A DNA stretch of 5,041 nucleotides, taken from contig JAJTBK010000012.1 of NCBI GenBank assembly GCA_021286965.1, forward strand, positions 1-5,041. Direction: 5' to 3'. A program made the translations under genes and the position numbers. Below, in pieces: positions 4,310 to 5,041 of this stretch (the first letter of the stretch is position 1; each line of letters starts with the position of its first letter). This DNA comes from Comamonadaceae bacterium. GTDB taxonomy: Bacteria > Pseudomonadota > Gammaproteobacteria > Burkholderiales > Burkholderiaceae_C. The notes beneath the pieces are model-generated. The model worked only from the letters and a program-made list of their open reading frames with translations, did no database searches and had not been told where the DNA came from.

Positions 4310-5041
4310 CTACTGCGGGAGTTTCTTGGGCTGCTTCGACGTGCGCGATTCCAGCAAGCGCCGCGTAGCCTCCAACTCCTTCTGCAACCGCTCGGCGTCC
4401 GGCAGCACGGTACGGTAGTTCGCCGCCATCACCTTCGACGGCAAACCTTCCAGCGCATACCGCGCCAGGGCATGGCCCTTGTCGGCGCACAGGATCAGGC
4501 CCACGGGCGGGTTTTCATCGGGATAGGCCCAATGCTCCTTGGCGTAGTTGCAATACATGAGCATCTGGCCCACGTCGGCATGGGACAGGCTGCCCAGCTT
4601 CAGGTCGATGATGACCAGGCTGCGCAACTTGCGATGGAAAAACAGAAGATCCACCCGATACCACGTCTGGTCGATGCGCAAACGCCGCTGCCGCCCGACG
4701 AAGGTGAACCCTTCGCCCAACTCCAGCAGAAAATCCTCCAGCCGCTGGATCAGCGCGGCTTCCAGATCGGACTCGGAATACTCGTCCTTGAGGTTCAGGA
4801 ACTCCAGCACGTAGGGGTCTTTGATCGCATCGTCGGGCCTGACGGCATCCTCGGGCTTCGGCGCTGCGCCGTTGACCAGCATCGCCGCCTTGTCCTTGGA
4901 CAAGGCCGTGCGCTCGTAGAACTGGCTGCCGATCTGCCGGTCAAGCTGGCGCACGCTCCAGCCGCCGCGCAGGGCTTCGGCTTCGTAGAACCGGCGGGCA
5001 TGGTCGTCCTTGACCGACAGCAGCCGCACGTAGGCCGACCA
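4310..5041 (-). CDS. YhcG/DUF1016-family PDDEXK nuclease-like protein, 5' end outside the window
   Basis: The frame is open to the right edge, beginning WSAYVRLLSVKDDHARRFYE; 243 residues are visible. The first roughly 70 belong to the DUF1016 N-terminal region (WSVRQLDRQIGSQFYERTALSKDK), followed by YVLEFLNLKDEYSESDLEAALIQRLEDFLLELGEGFTFVGRQRRL and the nuclease core YRVDLLFFHRKLRSLVIIDLKLG, where the D of VDLLFF and the D-x-K of IDLKLG fit a PDDEXK active site, with an E in the preceding helix. The C-terminal 30 residues are a charged helix ending in Lys. Full-length relatives are about 340-380 residues. The family is common on mobile elements and near restriction-modification genes; its substrate is not established. 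The catalytic residues look intact. It is likely cargo, although a short GTG start at 5029 should not be taken as the true start. Confidence 0.88.
   Translation of the reverse strand, partial: WSAYVRLLSVKDDHARRFYEAEALRGGWSVRQLDRQIGSQFYERTALSKDKAAMLVNGAAPKPEDAVRPDDAIKDPYVLEFLNLKDEYSESDLEAALIQRLEDFLLELGEGFTFVGRQRRLRIDQTWYRVDLLFFHRKLRSLVIIDLKLGSLSHADVGQMLMYCNYAKEHWAYPDENPPVGLILCADKGHALARYALEGLPSKVMAANYRTVLPDAERLQKELEATRRLLESRTSKQPKKLPQ

Overview
The window reads as a piece of the conserved backbone of an integrative and conjugative element (ICE) of the Tn4371-like / Pseudomonas-Burkholderiales kind. The DNA is uniformly GC-rich with GC-ending codons. Nearly all real genes lie on the minus strand and belong to small families typical of this backbone: RPA replication initiator, AlpA-like HTH_17, DUF6499-DUF2285 regulator, DUF2958, XRE regulator, DUF736, a ParB-type protein and RadC. 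A host such as Pseudomonas, Achromobacter, Bordetella or a relative is likely, but species cannot be read from this window. Family names are recalled from protein patterns, not from a search.

Layout, reading right to left (the direction of most transcription). 5041-4310: C-terminal 243 residues of a YhcG/DUF1016 PDDEXK nuclease-like protein, probably accessory cargo. 4309-3984: non-coding, GC-rich, holding one copy (B) of a dispersed repeat of about 125 bp. 3983-3813: the first 56 codons of a RadC (JAB-domain) gene, ended by TAG. 3812-3567: a fragment of a large ParB-like partition protein in the same frame as radC', so the two remnants are separated by one stop codon; this looks like a deletion scar. 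3566-3232: leader of the DUF736 gene. 3231-2917: DUF736, followed by a strong hairpin. 2916-2560: convergent non-coding space with repeat copy A. 2266-2559: the only plus-strand gene, a small XRE regulator, diverging from DUF2958 (2050-1703) across an intergenic region full of small inverted and direct repeats. 1702-1362: non-coding region with three GTCTCAA motifs exactly 35 bp apart. 1361-588: DUF6499-DUF2285 regulator. 504-223: AlpA-like HTH protein. 196-1: N-terminus of the RPA replication initiator, running off the left edge.

How it may work together (inference): in the Mesorhizobium symbiosis ICE, a DUF6499/DUF2285 protein (FseA) activates the gene for a small HTH excisionase (RdfS). 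Here a single-frame DUF6499-DUF2285 protein sits directly upstream of a small HTH_17 protein and then repA, which suggests a control module for excision and replication. The XRE regulator, divergent from DUF2958 and with a dyad over its own start codon, is a candidate second switch. The loss of most of radC and parB shows local decay or streamlining. I see no tRNA, CRISPR array, intact IS element or integrase in the window.
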